DNA of 64,000 nucleotides. Origin: Neisseria sp. oral taxon 014 str. F0314. Lineage in GTDB: Bacteria; Pseudomonadota; Gammaproteobacteria; Burkholderiales; Neisseriaceae. The stretch is from assembly GCF_005886145.1 (NCBI RefSeq), contig NZ_CP040504.1:1240001-1304000 (forward strand). Reading direction: 5' to 3'. A program made the translations under genes and the position numbers. Below the pieces are notes generated by a model, which did no database searches, had not been told where the DNA came from, and saw only the letters and a program-made list of their open reading frames with translations. Below, in pieces: positions 1 to 9,463 of the stretch (position 1 is the first letter of the stretch; every line of letters begins with the position of its first letter).

Positions 1-2087
1 TTAGAGTGTAAAAAATTAAACCAATGCTGTGCATAGGAAGTTTTCATAAAATCGGTATTTATAGCGCGTGTATTGCTACCGCTACCAATATTTTGTCCTA
101 CAATATTGTTCCGCCAAGTAGGCATAATCAGAATTTGTTTACTTTGAGCAATATTCTTTGATACCAAATTGTCATAACGCGGAAAGCCTGCTAACACTAC
201 CTCTTTTTCTGTGAGTTTATAACGGCTAGGATTAGCTATGATTGTTTGATATTCAGGAGTAGCAGTGGCAATAAAACAATGCAGATTGGTCTTAGTATTG
301 AACCATGCGGAAAGATCGTTTTGGGTCACTCCATGTTGGAGGAAAACAAATTTTTTGCTGTGTTCGTATAAATCACCGAAATAATTATTGATATGTTTTT
401 CCAAGTGGCTAGAAATGATTTTTTCGGCTTTACGCAAGTGGTGCTCGTATTCACTGCTGCCGAATTCTACCAGCTTGAAACCTTCCTGTTTAAGGCGATC
501 CCAGTCTGGCGCGGTTTTGTTCAACACGAAATAGCAGGTCTGTTCAGGGTGGTGCTGCATCATATAACGGTAGAAATGCTCGGCGTTGTCATCTGCTTTG
601 GTTTCTCTATCCATTAATAGCCAGCTACCGTCCGAAAGATATTTTTCAGACGGCATGAATAAGCCTGTCAGCTCGTTCAAAGTGATGCCGTGCATAAAGG
701 TTTTGCCTTTAATTGAAATTCGCATCGGTTTTTGGTTGAGCAGGATATTGATTTTGGCATTCTCAGCAACTCCGCCGTAAGGAATCCAAAGGCGTTTTTC
801 GTAAACGAATAATTGCTCGTTCAAATTGTTAATGACGCTTTTTGTGTAAGCGGGAATAATGTCATCCCCATTAGCCTGCACGGAATAGGGCAGATCAAAA
901 TGAGTGAAATAGCTGACAAGAAACTGTTTGCGTTCATGGTCGATGTTTTCAATATAGGCAATTTGGAATGGTGGCTCGCTCTGTTTGAACATACCGAGCA
1001 TACCAACCTTATGGAACAGCCATATACCCGCCAAGCCAAACTCCATGATGTTTTTTTCATCAATATAATTAAAAACCTGCTTCATTAAGGCATAAAAGTG
1101 TGCTTTTTGTTCAGCATTCAACAATTCCAGACGCTCAGGTCTATTGAGTAATTGTTGGATATACCATGCCATATCGTACAATGCAGTTTTTTGGATTGAA
1201 GATGGTACGCTTCCCAAGCGGTTTTTATAGTTTTGGAGCATAGGCAAAAAGCCATACTCAAAAACATTAGAAAACTTTTCCACTTTCTGCCAAGAAGTAT
1301 CTAAAGTAGATGTACCGCTCTCGCGTTTGCGGTAGAAATAGACGGCATCTTTGTCAAACACTGCTTTTGCGTCCTGCAAACCTAATAGATAGTCGGCAAT
1401 AAATTTGCCGTCTTCAAAATTTGGTTTAACATTGTGGTTAAACGCCAAGCCTTGTTTTTTAATATGACTGACTTTGAAAAAGGTTGAAGCGGCTGACATA
1501 TTGATGAATTTGTCGAGCTTAGCAACATCAACAACCTGAGTTTTGTTGAAGCGGAATTTTAAAGGATGACTATCTTTAACAATATTCTGATTTTCAAAGA
1601 AAAATTTTATATTAGTAGCTACCGTTACTGCCGACGGATGGTGACTAATTTGGGTATCCACTGATTTGAAGTAATCGGGGTGAAGGTAATCGTCAGGGTC
1701 TGTAAATACTACCCATTCAGTTTGCGTATATTGCAATCCCAAATTGCGTGCCGAAGCCTGACCGCCGTTTTCTTTGTAAAAATAATGAATATTTTTTGGA
1801 AATTTAGCTTGCCATTGTTTGATAATTTCTGCCGAACGGTCGGTCGAACCGTCATCCACTAAAATCAGTTGGATATGTTTTTTGAAATTCAGACTTTGCT
1901 TCGTCAGGCTAGAGAAGTAGTCGTTTAGATATTTCTCAACATTATACACAGCAGAAACAACTGTATATTGTTGCGTACCGTTGTATTTTACCGGTAAATA
2001 TTTTTTGATCTGTACACTTCTTTTGTTATACATATCCCTAAAAAATAATTTAGGATCTCGAAGAAGTTTTCTAAATTTCCTGTTCAT
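1..2087 (-). CDS. Capsule polymerase: GT2 glycosyltransferase plus TagF-like glycerophosphotransferase (partial)
   Basis: The start codon is ATG at 2087 and the frame is open to the window edge, so about 695 residues are visible and the C-terminus is missing. Residues 40-160 form a GT-A family 2 glycosyltransferase, with VVSAVYN, VDDGSTD (77-83) and the metal-binding TDPDDY (129-134). From about residue 480 the protein resembles CDP-glycerol glycerophosphotransferases of the TagF type, with the short motif FLQHGVTQ near residue 580. This two-domain layout is known from capsule polymerases that build glycerol-phosphate-containing polymers, so the likely job is polymerising a sugar/glycerol-phosphate capsule at the cytoplasmic membrane. 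The N-terminus (KLLRDPKLFFRD) resembles that of the Stealth polymerase at 17642, suggesting a shared docking peptide. It is divergent from ctrA, as capsule synthesis genes are in meningococci. The exact polymer is inferred, not shown. Confidence 0.82.
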   Translation of the reverse strand, partial: MNRKFRKLLRDPKLFFRDMYNKRSVQIKKYLPVKYNGTQQYTVVSAVYNVEKYLNDYFSSLTKQSLNFKKHIQLILVDDGSTDRSAEIIKQWQAKFPKNIHYFYKENGGQASARNLGLQYTQTEWVVFTDPDDYLHPDYFKSVDTQISHHPSAVTVATNIKFFFENQNIVKDSHPLKFRFNKTQVVDVAKLDKFINMSAASTFFKVSHIKKQGLAFNHNVKPNFEDGKFIADYLLGLQDAKAVFDKDAVYFYRKRESGTSTLDTSWQKVEKFSNVFEYGFLPMLQNYKNRLGSVPSSIQKTALYDMAWYIQQLLNRPERLELLNAEQKAHFYALMKQVFNYIDEKNIMEFGLAGIWLFHKVGMLGMFKQSEPPFQIAYIENIDHERKQFLVSYFTHFDLPYSVQANGDDIIPAYTKSVINNLNEQLFVYEKRLWIPYGGVAENAKINILLNQKPMRISIKGKTFMHGITLNELTGLFMPSEKYLSDGSWLLMDRETKADDNAEHFYRYMMQHHPEQTCYFVLNKTAPDWDRLKQEGFKLVEFGSSEYEHHLRKAEKIISSHLEKHINNYFGDLYEHSKKFVFLQHGVTQNDLSAWFNTKTNLHCFIATATPEYQTIIANPSRYKLTEKEVVLAGFPRYDNLVSKNIAQSKQILIMPTWRNNIVGQNIGSGSNTRAINTDFMKTSYAQHWFNFLHS

Positions 2088-2186
2088 AATTTTGATAATT
2101 CAAACCTATTAAATTAAAGTGAGTAATATTTTTAAGTTATTGTTGGTTATGGGCAATAATCCGGTAATCTCTGCTTGTTGTTAAAG

Positions 2187-2773
2187 TTATTTGTATAGAT
2201 AGAATGTGGCGCGAACTCCGTGTTTTTTTTTGTAAGAAATTATGCGTTGTGGGAATTTTAGCCGAATCAATTTCCCATGAAGGAACAAATTTACCCTCCA
2301 AATACCATCCCGCATCGGCACGGAATTTATTAGGGTGAAATTTGGTAAATTTTTCCCCGTATAGGTTCTAGCTATTTGAAAAGCCATTTTGTACAACGGT
2401 ATATAGGTATGTACCAACAGCCTATCTCTAGAAATGTTACTGTAACGGCTTAACAACTATGCTGTTTAAAGAAGCTTTGAGTGTAGGGGTTACACCCCTT
2501 TCGCGCATACTTGCTCTATTTTGCGGAAAGATAGGTTTGATATTTTTCTTGTCACTGCGAATAGGTATTGTCCACCCAAATAAAAATGACATTGACGAAC
2601 ATTACGAACATCCGACCCAATCTCAATAGCAATCATGTTGATGGGGGGTGTCCTAATCAACACACGCTCATCAGACTCTTTGGTGAGTCTCGTTCGCTAT
2701 TGATGAATAGGATATCTGAAATAATCCCTAGCAAAAATCCTAGAATTCCTTATAACATTTTGATTTTCTTCAT
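2187..2773 (-). pseudogene. Decayed Stealth-family capsule phosphotransferase
   Basis: Fragments in different minus-strand frames match, in order, the intact Stealth protein at 17642-18787. They are: an N-terminal piece RIFARDYF (2700-2753) matching HIFFRDYL; the CR1 motif VNVIFIWVDNT (2564-2597) matching IDVVFTWVDNT; MRERGVTPTLKAS (2474-2511) matching MRHRGLITPTLTAS; and LLVHTYIPLYKMAFQ (about 2371-2425) matching PLVHTYVPLRKTTFQ, with 11 of 16 residues identical over the best stretch. An ATG at 2773 precedes the first fragment, but a stop and frame changes follow at once. Parts between CR1 and the C-terminal pieces are missing, so the gene has both frameshifts and deletions. It cannot make a functional enzyme. 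It lies immediately upstream of the current polymerase gene and suggests an older capsule type at this site. Confidence 0.75.
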
Positions 2774-2836
2774 GTTTTATACATTTTAAATGCATTTGTA
2801 ATTTTTAACTATAAATTACATTTTTGCTGCTTGTGT

Positions 2837-2845
2837 TGCTATAAT
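2837..2845 (+). promoter_or_regulatory. Putative extended -10 promoter of ctrABCD
   Basis: TGCTATAAT matches the extended -10 consensus TGnTATAAT exactly. It lies about 45 bases before the ctrA start in an AT-rich stretch. No convincing -35 hexamer is seen, which is usual for extended -10 promoters. Confidence 0.5.
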
Positions 2846-2890
2846 AACAAATTCCAATAGCGAATTTACAGAAATATACAGGTATAAACA

Positions 2891-4069
2891 ATGGCCCCCA
2901 AAGAATATTTCTTCAAAAACAGCCTGTTTCTCTTGGCTTACGGCTTGCTAACTGCTTGCAGTTCCATTCCTTCCGCAGGACCCAGCGCAAGAAAAATTGT
3001 TGCGCTTAACCAACAAAACTCAAATGCACAGGTTCCCGCAGTAGAGTTGATCGAAGTCAACGATGCTGTATCTAAATCTTTGTATCAGGCACAAACCAAT
3101 CAGTCGTTTGCCCAACTTGGAGACGGCTATGCCTCTGTGGGAGCGATTAATGTCGGCGACATGCTGGACATTACGGTTTGGGAAGCTCCGCCAGCCGTAT
3201 TGTTTGGCGGTGCCTTATCGTCTGTCGGCTCCGGTAATGCGCAACAAACGAAGTTGCCTGATCAAATGGTTACCTCGGCAGGTATGATTTCCGTTCCCTT
3301 TATAGGCGATATTTCCGTAGCCGGAAAAACACCTGTTCAAGTTCAAAATATGATTAGAGGCCGTCTGAAAAAAATGGCAAACCAGCCTCAAGTCATAGTG
3401 CGGCTGGTACAGAACAATGCGGCGACGGTATCGGTTATCCGTGCGGGAAACAGCGTGCGTATGCCGTTGACGACTGCAGGAGAACGCGTACTCGATGCTG
3501 TGGCTGCAGTGGGTGGCTCTACGGCCAATGTGCAAGATACAAATGTACAGCTTACCCGCGGAAATCAAGTAAAAACGGTAGCACTCGAAGACTTGGTTTC
3601 TCATCCGCGCCAAAATATTTTATTACGTCGCGGTGATATTGTAACGATGATTACTAATCCGAACAGCTTTACTTCGATGGGTGCGGTTGGCCGAACCCAA
3701 CAGATTGGTTTTTCCGTGAAAGGCCTATCGTTGGCGGAAGCGGTCGGTCGTATGGGAGGATTACAAGATTATCGAGCAGATGCGCGCGGTGTATTTGTAT
3801 TCCGCTATACACCGGTGGCCGAGCTGCCGTCTGAAAAACAAGGGAAATGGACAGCCCAAGGTTATGGCAGCGAAGCAGAAATCCCCGTGGTGTACCGTTT
3901 AAATTTATCGGATGCCCATTCTTTATTCTGGATGCAGCGCTTTCCAATCAAAAATAAAGATGTGGTATATGTTTCGAACGCACCTTTGTCTGAAGTACAA
4001 AAATTCTTGTCTTTTGTGTTCTCACCTGTAGTTAACAGTGCGAACAGCATCAATAATCTTACTAATTAA
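2891..4069 (+). CDS. ctrA: Capsule polysaccharide export outer membrane lipoprotein CtrA
   Basis: CtrA is the outer-membrane channel of the group 2-like capsule exporter (Wza/BexD/KpsD type, polysaccharide export domain). The 392-residue protein begins with a lipoprotein signal peptide whose lipobox LTAC places the acylated Cys near residue 23. The export domain begins around GDMLDITVWE (residues 89-98), and SLBB-like repeats follow (ISVPFIGDISVAG; RRGDIVTM). The length matches known CtrA proteins. It is first in the ctrABCD operon, with an extended -10 promoter upstream. ctrB follows after a 23-base gap with its own ribosome binding site. Confidence 0.95.
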   Translation: MAPKEYFFKNSLFLLAYGLLTACSSIPSAGPSARKIVALNQQNSNAQVPAVELIEVNDAVSKSLYQAQTNQSFAQLGDGYASVGAINVGDMLDITVWEAPPAVLFGGALSSVGSGNAQQTKLPDQMVTSAGMISVPFIGDISVAGKTPVQVQNMIRGRLKKMANQPQVIVRLVQNNAATVSVIRAGNSVRMPLTTAGERVLDAVAAVGGSTANVQDTNVQLTRGNQVKTVALEDLVSHPRQNILLRRGDIVTMITNPNSFTSMGAVGRTQQIGFSVKGLSLAEAVGRMGGLQDYRADARGVFVFRYTPVAELPSEKQGKWTAQGYGSEAEIPVVYRLNLSDAHSLFWMQRFPIKNKDVVYVSNAPLSEVQKFLSFVFSPVVNSANSINNLTN

Positions 4070-4092
4070 TTTTAACTGCGGGAGTTTTGGTT

Positions 4093-5268
4093 ATGTCTGA
4101 GCAGTTCCCTGTTGCCGAATCTGAGATAAAAACGGAACCGGCCCTCTCCAATCCGTTACCGAACGGCAAAAAGAATATATTACGAAAAATCAGCCCCTTA
4201 TTGTGGATGACAGTCATTATTCCGACTGTTTGTTCAACGGTATATTTCGGATTATTCGCTTCTGATCAATTCACGTCCCAATCCAGTTTTGTCGTGCGCT
4301 CTCCGAAAAGCCAGTCTTCCCTAAACGGTTTAGGAGCGATTTTGCAAGGTTCCGGTTTCTCGCGTTCACAAGACGATATTTATACCGTACAAGAATACAT
4401 GCAGTCGCGCTCGGCTTTGGAGGCCTTGTCGAAAAAAATGCCCGTACGCAAATTCTATGAGACTAAGGGAGATATTTTCAGCCGTTTTAACGGCTTCGGT
4501 TTTCAAGGCGAAGATGAAGCGTTTTATCAATACTATAAGGATAAGGTGTCCATTCACTTTGACTCCATATCGGGTATTTCCAATTTGAACGTTACTTCGT
4601 TTGATGCGGGAGAATCGCAAAAAATCAATAATGCGCTTTTAAAACAAGGCGAGGTATTAATCAACCAGTTGAACGAGCGGGCGCGAAAAGACACCATCCG
4701 TTACGCAGAGGAAGTGGTGGCATCTGCTGAAGAACAGGTAAAAGAGGCTTCGGCCGAATTAACCAAATTCCGTATTTCCAACGGTATTTTCGACCTGAAA
4801 GCACAATCCGACGTACAGATGAACTTGGTCTCGAAACTGCAAGACGAGTTGATTGTAATTCAAACCCAGTTGGATCAGGTCAAGGCGGTAACACCGGAAA
4901 ACCCTCAAATCCCCGGTTTGATTGCCCGCGAAAAGAGCTTGCGTAGGGAGATTACCCAACAAATGAAGGCGATTTCAGGTGGCAACGAAAGCTCTTTATC
5001 CAATCAGGCTGCCGAATACCAAAGGGTTTATTTGGAAAACGAGCTGGCAGAAAAACAACTGGCTGCGGCCATGACTTCTTTGGAGAGTGCGAAAGCGGAG
5101 GCAGACCGTCAACAGCTATATCTTGAAGTGATTTCCCAACCGAACAAACCAGATTTGGCGCACGAACCCAAACGTATTTACAACATTGTGGCAACATTCA
5201 TCATCGGCTTAATCGTTTACGGTATCGCCAGTCTGTTGTCCGCAAGCATACGTGAGCACAAAAACTGA
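4093..5268 (+). CDS. ctrB: Capsule export inner-membrane protein CtrB (polysaccharide co-polymerase)
   Basis: CtrB spans the periplasm between the ABC transporter CtrCD and the CtrA channel (PCP-3/KpsE family). The start is taken as ATG 4093, preceded by GGGAG at 4080-4084; an in-frame TTG at 4087 is a poorer choice. A membrane segment near residues 35-55 (MTVIIPTVCSTVYFGLF) is followed by a large periplasmic region with coiled-coil character (about residues 190-320). A second membrane helix lies near the C-terminus (FIIGLIVYGIASLL). The length of 391 residues is normal. The stop codon overlaps the ctrC ATG (ATGA type), so the two are probably translationally coupled. Confidence 0.94.
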   Translation: MSEQFPVAESEIKTEPALSNPLPNGKKNILRKISPLLWMTVIIPTVCSTVYFGLFASDQFTSQSSFVVRSPKSQSSLNGLGAILQGSGFSRSQDDIYTVQEYMQSRSALEALSKKMPVRKFYETKGDIFSRFNGFGFQGEDEAFYQYYKDKVSIHFDSISGISNLNVTSFDAGESQKINNALLKQGEVLINQLNERARKDTIRYAEEVVASAEEQVKEASAELTKFRISNGIFDLKAQSDVQMNLVSKLQDELIVIQTQLDQVKAVTPENPQIPGLIAREKSLRREITQQMKAISGGNESSLSNQAAEYQRVYLENELAEKQLAAAMTSLESAKAEADRQQLYLEVISQPNKPDLAHEPKRIYNIVATFIIGLIVYGIASLLSASIREHKN

Positions 5269-6065
5269 TGAAAGAGCTGCATAAAACATCGTTTTGGGAG
5301 TCGCTGATCATCCAAAAACGGGTTATCGGCGCTCTTCTGATGAGAGAAATCATTACCCGTTACGGGCGTAACAACATCGGCTTCTTATGGCTGTTTGTCG
5401 AACCCCTATTAATGACGTTGATAATGGTGTTGATGTGGAAATTTTTTAAGGTCAACAATATATCCACTTTAAATATTGTTGCCTTTACCATTACGGGTTA
5501 TCCGATGATGATGATGTGGCGTAACGCGTCTAACCGTGCCATCGGATCCATCTCGGCCAATATGAGTCTGCTTTACCACCGGAATGTCCGTGTATTGGAT
5601 ACGATTTTTGCGCGTATGCTATTGGAAATCGCGGGAGCGACCATTGCTCAGATTGCCATTATGAGCGTTTTGATTGCCGTTCGCTGGATTGAGATGCCGG
5701 CTGATATTTTTTATATGCTGTTGGCCTGGTTGTTGATGGCAATGTTTGCTATAGGATTAGGCCTGATTATCTGCTCGGTTGCATTTCATTTTGAGCCTTT
5801 CGGCAAAGTATGGGGCACAATCAGTTTTGTCATGATGCCGTTATCAGGCGTATTTTTCTTTGTTCATAATCTGCCACAGCAGTTGCAGCATTATGTGTTG
5901 ATGCTCCCTATGGTTCACGGTACAGAAATGTTCCGTGCAGGCTATTTCGGCAACAGTGTAACAACATACGGGAATCCGTGGTTTATTTTGTTGTGCAATT
6001 TAGTTTTGCTGCTACTGGGATTGGCTATGGTTACCAAGTTCAGCAAGGGGGTCGAACCGCAATGA
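5268..6065 (+). CDS. ctrC: Capsule ABC transporter permease CtrC
   Basis: CtrC is the ABC-2 type permease that carries lipid-anchored capsular polysaccharide across the inner membrane, with CtrD as its ATPase (KpsM/BexB family). The 265-residue protein has about six hydrophobic segments and the family landmark [20 protein letters not shown] near the N-terminus. It overlaps ctrB at the start and ctrD at the end by a few bases, which keeps the two transporter halves in stoichiometric expression. Nothing is unusual in length or sequence. Confidence 0.95.
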   Translation: MKELHKTSFWESLIIQKRVIGALLMREIITRYGRNNIGFLWLFVEPLLMTLIMVLMWKFFKVNNISTLNIVAFTITGYPMMMMWRNASNRAIGSISANMSLLYHRNVRVLDTIFARMLLEIAGATIAQIAIMSVLIAVRWIEMPADIFYMLLAWLLMAMFAIGLGLIICSVAFHFEPFGKVWGTISFVMMPLSGVFFFVHNLPQQLQHYVLMLPMVHGTEMFRAGYFGNSVTTYGNPWFILLCNLVLLLLGLAMVTKFSKGVEPQ

Positions 6066-6712
6066 TTTCTGTTGAACATGTCTCCAAACGATATCTGACG
6101 CGCCAAGGCTGGAGAACGGTATTGCACGATATTAATTTCACTCTGCAAAAAGGCGAAAAAATCGGTATTTTAGGGCGGAATGGTGCAGGCAAATCTACAC
6201 TGATCCGTCTTATCAGCGGTGTAGAGCCGCCTTCCGAAGGTGAAATCAAACGTACGATGAGTATCTCTTGGCCCTTGGCTTTTTCCGGTGCATTCCAAGG
6301 CAGCCTGACCGGAATGGATAATCTGCGTTTTATCTGCCGTATTTATAATGTCGATATCGATTATGTGAAAAACTTTACCGAAGAATTCTCCGAATTGGGC
6401 CAATATCTATACGAACCGGTCAAACGTTATTCTTCGGGTATGAAAGCACGTCTAGCTTTCGCTCTGTCGCTGGCGGTGGAATTTGACTGCTATTTGATTG
6501 ACGAGGTCATTGCCGTAGGCGATTCGCGTTTCGCCGAAAAATGCAGATACGAACTGTTTGAGAAACGCAAAGAGCGTTCGATTATTTTGGTTTCGCACAG
6601 TCATAGTGCTATGAAGCAATATTGTGACAACGCCATGGTCCTGGAAAACGGTCATATGCACACATTTGAAGACATGGACAAGGCCTATGAGTATTACAAC
6701 GCACTGACCTAA
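6062..6712 (+). CDS. ctrD: Capsule ABC transporter ATP-binding protein CtrD
   Basis: CtrD is the ATPase of the capsule exporter (KpsT/BexA family). The start is ATG 6062, overlapping the ctrC stop by four bases; this gives [12 protein letters not shown] and 216 residues, the usual length. Visible motifs are Walker [10 protein letters not shown] (about residues 38-46), signature YSSGMKARL (about 124), Walker [13 protein letters not shown] (about 141-152) and the switch His in VSHSHS. It is last in the ctrABCD operon. A DUS inverted-repeat terminator follows at 6736-6770. Confidence 0.95.
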   Translation: MISVEHVSKRYLTRQGWRTVLHDINFTLQKGEKIGILGRNGAGKSTLIRLISGVEPPSEGEIKRTMSISWPLAFSGAFQGSLTGMDNLRFICRIYNVDIDYVKNFTEEFSELGQYLYEPVKRYSSGMKARLAFALSLAVEFDCYLIDEVIAVGDSRFAEKCRYELFEKRKERSIILVSHSHSAMKQYCDNAMVLENGHMHTFEDMDKAYEYYNALT

Positions 6713-6735
6713 AGTTTTACAATTCGAAAAACCAA

Positions 6736-6770
6736 GGAGGCCGTCTGAAATCAATTTTCAGACGGCCTCC
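6736..6770. terminator. Bidirectional DUS inverted-repeat terminator
   Basis: A perfect stem of GGAGGCCGTCTGAAA with its complement and a short loop lies between the convergent ctrD and comP genes. It carries two AG-DUS 12-mers in inverted orientation, the usual Neisseria terminator form. Confidence 0.85.
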
Positions 6771-6777
6771 TTAACAA

Positions 6778-7233
6778 CTAAGGTTGGAACACTGTGCATT
6801 TCTTATCGCTACCGGAAAAATAGTTTTTGCCTTCCTCACAGATACTGGTTGTACTCTCACAAATAACTGTTATCAATGACTCGTTAATTTTCAGGATGCG
6901 CGGCTCCTTATCTTTATCGTAAGCAACCGCCTTAAGGGTAAACTTGTCATTCAACGCCCCCCGAGCATCTCCATGCGGACGAATACAAAAGGTTCCATTC
7001 CCTCCATCCGGCAAGTCGGGCCATGTGGTGGAAGTCTTCTTAAAACTGCTATGTTGGTGATAAAACCGTTCCATAAACCTAGCATTAGACAATAACATCG
7101 TCTGCGCTTCCCTCAGGCGGGCACTTTTTATATAGGATTGGTAACTGACAAAAGCTACTGTTACCAAAATAACCGTTATCACGATAGTAAACAATAGTTC
7201 GGCAAGTGAGAAGCCAATTTGATTTTCCTGCAT
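6778..7233 (-). CDS. comP: ComP, minor type IV pilin and DNA uptake sequence receptor
   Basis: ComP is the surface-exposed minor pilin that binds DUS-containing DNA during transformation. The start is ATG 7233; an in-frame TTG further out is unlikely. The type III prepilin leader MQENQIG is followed by FSLAELLF, with cleavage after Gly and Glu at mature position 5, then the long hydrophobic pilin helix. The rest matches my recollection of meningococcal ComP: NARFMERFYHQ, FKKTSTTWPDLP, FCIRPHGDARGALNDKF, LKAVAYDKDKEP, NESLITVIC, and a Cys-rich end with CTVF. Four cysteines are available for the two disulfides of ComP. It shares a terminator with ctrD and lies just downstream of a peptide exporter on the same strand. 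It has its own putative promoter at 7264-7291 but could also receive read-through from the exporter genes. Confidence 0.88.
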   Translation of the reverse strand: MQENQIGFSLAELLFTIVITVILVTVAFVSYQSYIKSARLREAQTMLLSNARFMERFYHQHSSFKKTSTTWPDLPDGGNGTFCIRPHGDARGALNDKFTLKAVAYDKDKEPRILKINESLITVICESTTSICEEGKNYFSGSDKKCTVFQP

Positions 7234-7263
7234 AGTAACCAACCATTTATAATTAAAGTTACT

Positions 7264-7291
7264 ATTTTACACAGATATAATAATCTTTCAA
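7264..7291 (-). promoter_or_regulatory. Putative comP promoter
   Basis: On the minus strand a -35-like TTGAAA (7286-7291) and a -10-like TAAAAT (7264-7269) are separated by 16 bases, ending about 30 bases before the comP ATG. The match is fair, not perfect. Confidence 0.4.
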
Positions 7292-7360
7292 TTAAATTTA
7301 ATCACTTGCTTAACCATACACCTTATACATAGAGGAAAAGGCGCAATCCAGCTAGCTACC

Positions 7361-9463
7361 TCATCCCTTCCGATTAAGCGTCTCCATATCAATTACCCTA
7401 TCGGCAGATTCTATGGTTTCCTTACGATGCGCCACCATAATTTTGGTAATGTTGAGAAATTTCAGGTTTTCATTAATCGCACGCTCGTTTTCCATATCCA
7501 AATGGCTTGTCGCTTCGTCAAGGAACAAGATTTTCGGTTCGCGGTAAAGGGCTCGCGCCAGAATAATTCGCTGCTTCTGTCCACCGGACAAGGCATTACC
7601 CATATCACCGATTAAAGTTTCATAACCCATAGCCATCTGCATAATGTCTTCATGTATCATCGCCATCGCCGCACATTGCATAATTTTCTGCTGATTGGGT
7701 GTTTCATCGAAAAAACATATATTTTCACTGATAGATCCGGCAAACAATACATCATCCTGCGTTACCGTGCCACTTAACCCGCGGATAAAGCGCGGTGAGA
7801 GTTTATGAATATCGTGCCCGTTCACCAACACTTTCCCCGACTCAGGGGTAAGGTTGCCGATTAAAATGTTCATCAACGTCGATTTACCGCAACCCGAACT
7901 ACCGGTAAATGCTAAAGATTCGCCTTGTTTAATATGCAAATTAATATTTTGCAAAATATATGGTTCGGCATCGGAATAACGGAATGACACGTCGTCAATA
8001 ACAATGTCAATATCACCTTCGATTTCCGGAATATAAATTTCTTCGATTTTCTCCGCTTCGGTTTCTGTAAGTACAATATCGGCCAAACGTTCGGCATGAA
8101 GGCTCAACATACGAATCTTGATATATTGGTCGACCAATTCGCCCACTCGGGTTTCAAACTGGTTTTTATAAGCCCAAAAAGCCGTCAACGCACCTACGGT
8201 AAAACCGCCATCCAAAATTTTATCTGCCCCCAGATATACAATCAGGATTCCTTCAATACCAAACAATAGTTTATTCGCGAAGTCAAAGATATTAGTCAGC
8301 TTTTGTTTGGTCAGATTAGTATTAATCGTATCGACGAACAAAGTCATCCAAGAACTATGTCTTTGCTCATTTTTTTCAAACAGTTTTACCGTATGGATAC
8401 CGCGCACCGTTTCCATAAAATAGGTATTCTGCTTGGCATCATGTACGATATTTTCTTCGGTAGCGTTACGCAGCGGATAATAAGACACAATACGGATGAT
8501 GATATACAATGCCAAAGCAATCAGCACTGCTACCGATAGCAGCCAACTGTAATAAAACATCAATATCAGCGTAAACACCGCCATAATGCCGCTTAAAACC
8601 GTTTTAAACGCCGTGGAAGTCAAAGTTTCTTGGATATTGTCAATCGAACCGAATCGAGAAATCACGTCACCCAAATGGCGCTTGGTAAAATAATCGGCGG
8701 GGAGTTCTAGCAACCTTTTGAATATATTGGCTTTCCATTGCACATTGAGTGTAGTGGTCAGATGCATATTCACCCACGCCTGCAACAAGCTGGTAAGTTG
8801 TTCCAAAATTTTCAAAAGACCGAAGCCCAAAACCAGCGTTAACAACAGATTCCTATCGGCTGTAACGATTACATGGTCAATTACCCATTGCATCAAAAAC
8901 GGACTGACCAGACCGAAAATTTCCAGCGCAAATGCCAATATCAATACCTGTACCAACGAACGCTTGATACCGGTAACACCCTTAAGCAAAGAAAGAATCT
9001 TGATTTTTTGCTTTTCTTCTTTTTCCTCGAAATGCGTGTTCGGCCACAGTTCCAACGCGATACCGGTGAACTTTTGTGATACTTCATCTTGCTTGATTTT
9101 ACGCAAACCTACGGCAGGATCCATGATCATGATGCCGTCTTTCCGCACTTCCTTCAGCACCACAAAATGATTTAAATCCCAATGCAAAATACAGGGGGTG
9201 CGTAAATTAGGCAAATCATCCAAATCCAGACGCAAGGCACGCGAAGTCAGATTCAAGTCATTGGCAAAACGCACAATATCCGCCAGCGTCAAACCTTTTT
9301 GCGAAAGCGAATATTTCTGCCGCATCGTGCGCAAATCACTGTGATAGCCGTGATAACCGGCAATTGACGTCAGACACGCCAAACCGCATTCAGCAATTTC
9401 AGTCTGTAAGACAATCGGCAGTTTTTTGCTAAATCCAAAAGATAAACGTTCTAAATAATTCAT
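7361..9463 (-). CDS. Double-glycine peptide ABC exporter with C39 peptidase domain
   Basis: This 700-residue protein is a bacteriocin-type ABC exporter. An N-terminal C39 cysteine peptidase cleaves double-glycine leaders while the transporter exports the cargo. The peptidase spans residues 15-135, with catalytic Cys in AECGLACL and His in DLNHFVVL. Six membrane helices follow (about 165-440). The ATPase has Walker A TGSSGCGKST, signature LSGGQKQR, Walker B ILFLDEATSHLD and the switch His in VAHRKE. Because the Cys/His pair is intact, it should process GG leaders rather than being a CLD-type RTX exporter. It overlaps the adaptor gene by four bases (ATGA). The four GG-leader genes at 11.6-12.6 kb are its obvious substrates. 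Confidence 0.92.
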   Translation of the reverse strand: MNYLERLSFGFSKKLPIVLQTEIAECGLACLTSIAGYHGYHSDLRTMRQKYSLSQKGLTLADIVRFANDLNLTSRALRLDLDDLPNLRTPCILHWDLNHFVVLKEVRKDGIMIMDPAVGLRKIKQDEVSQKFTGIALELWPNTHFEEKEEKQKIKILSLLKGVTGIKRSLVQVLILAFALEIFGLVSPFLMQWVIDHVIVTADRNLLLTLVLGFGLLKILEQLTSLLQAWVNMHLTTTLNVQWKANIFKRLLELPADYFTKRHLGDVISRFGSIDNIQETLTSTAFKTVLSGIMAVFTLILMFYYSWLLSVAVLIALALYIIIRIVSYYPLRNATEENIVHDAKQNTYFMETVRGIHTVKLFEKNEQRHSSWMTLFVDTINTNLTKQKLTNIFDFANKLLFGIEGILIVYLGADKILDGGFTVGALTAFWAYKNQFETRVGELVDQYIKIRMLSLHAERLADIVLTETEAEKIEEIYIPEIEGDIDIVIDDVSFRYSDAEPYILQNINLHIKQGESLAFTGSSGCGKSTLMNILIGNLTPESGKVLVNGHDIHKLSPRFIRGLSGTVTQDDVLFAGSISENICFFDETPNQQKIMQCAAMAMIHEDIMQMAMGYETLIGDMGNALSGGQKQRIILARALYREPKILFLDEATSHLDMENERAINENLKFLNITKIMVAHRKETIESADRVIDMETLNRKG

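Noticed and set aside
2220-2232. Poly-T run in the region before ctrA as a phase-variation switch
   Set aside because: It lies inside the decayed Stealth gene and not in a live reading frame or a promoter spacer.
2457-2800. Insertion sequence remnant upstream of ctrA
   Set aside because: The recognisable pieces match a Stealth capsule gene; no transposase or terminal inverted repeats were found.
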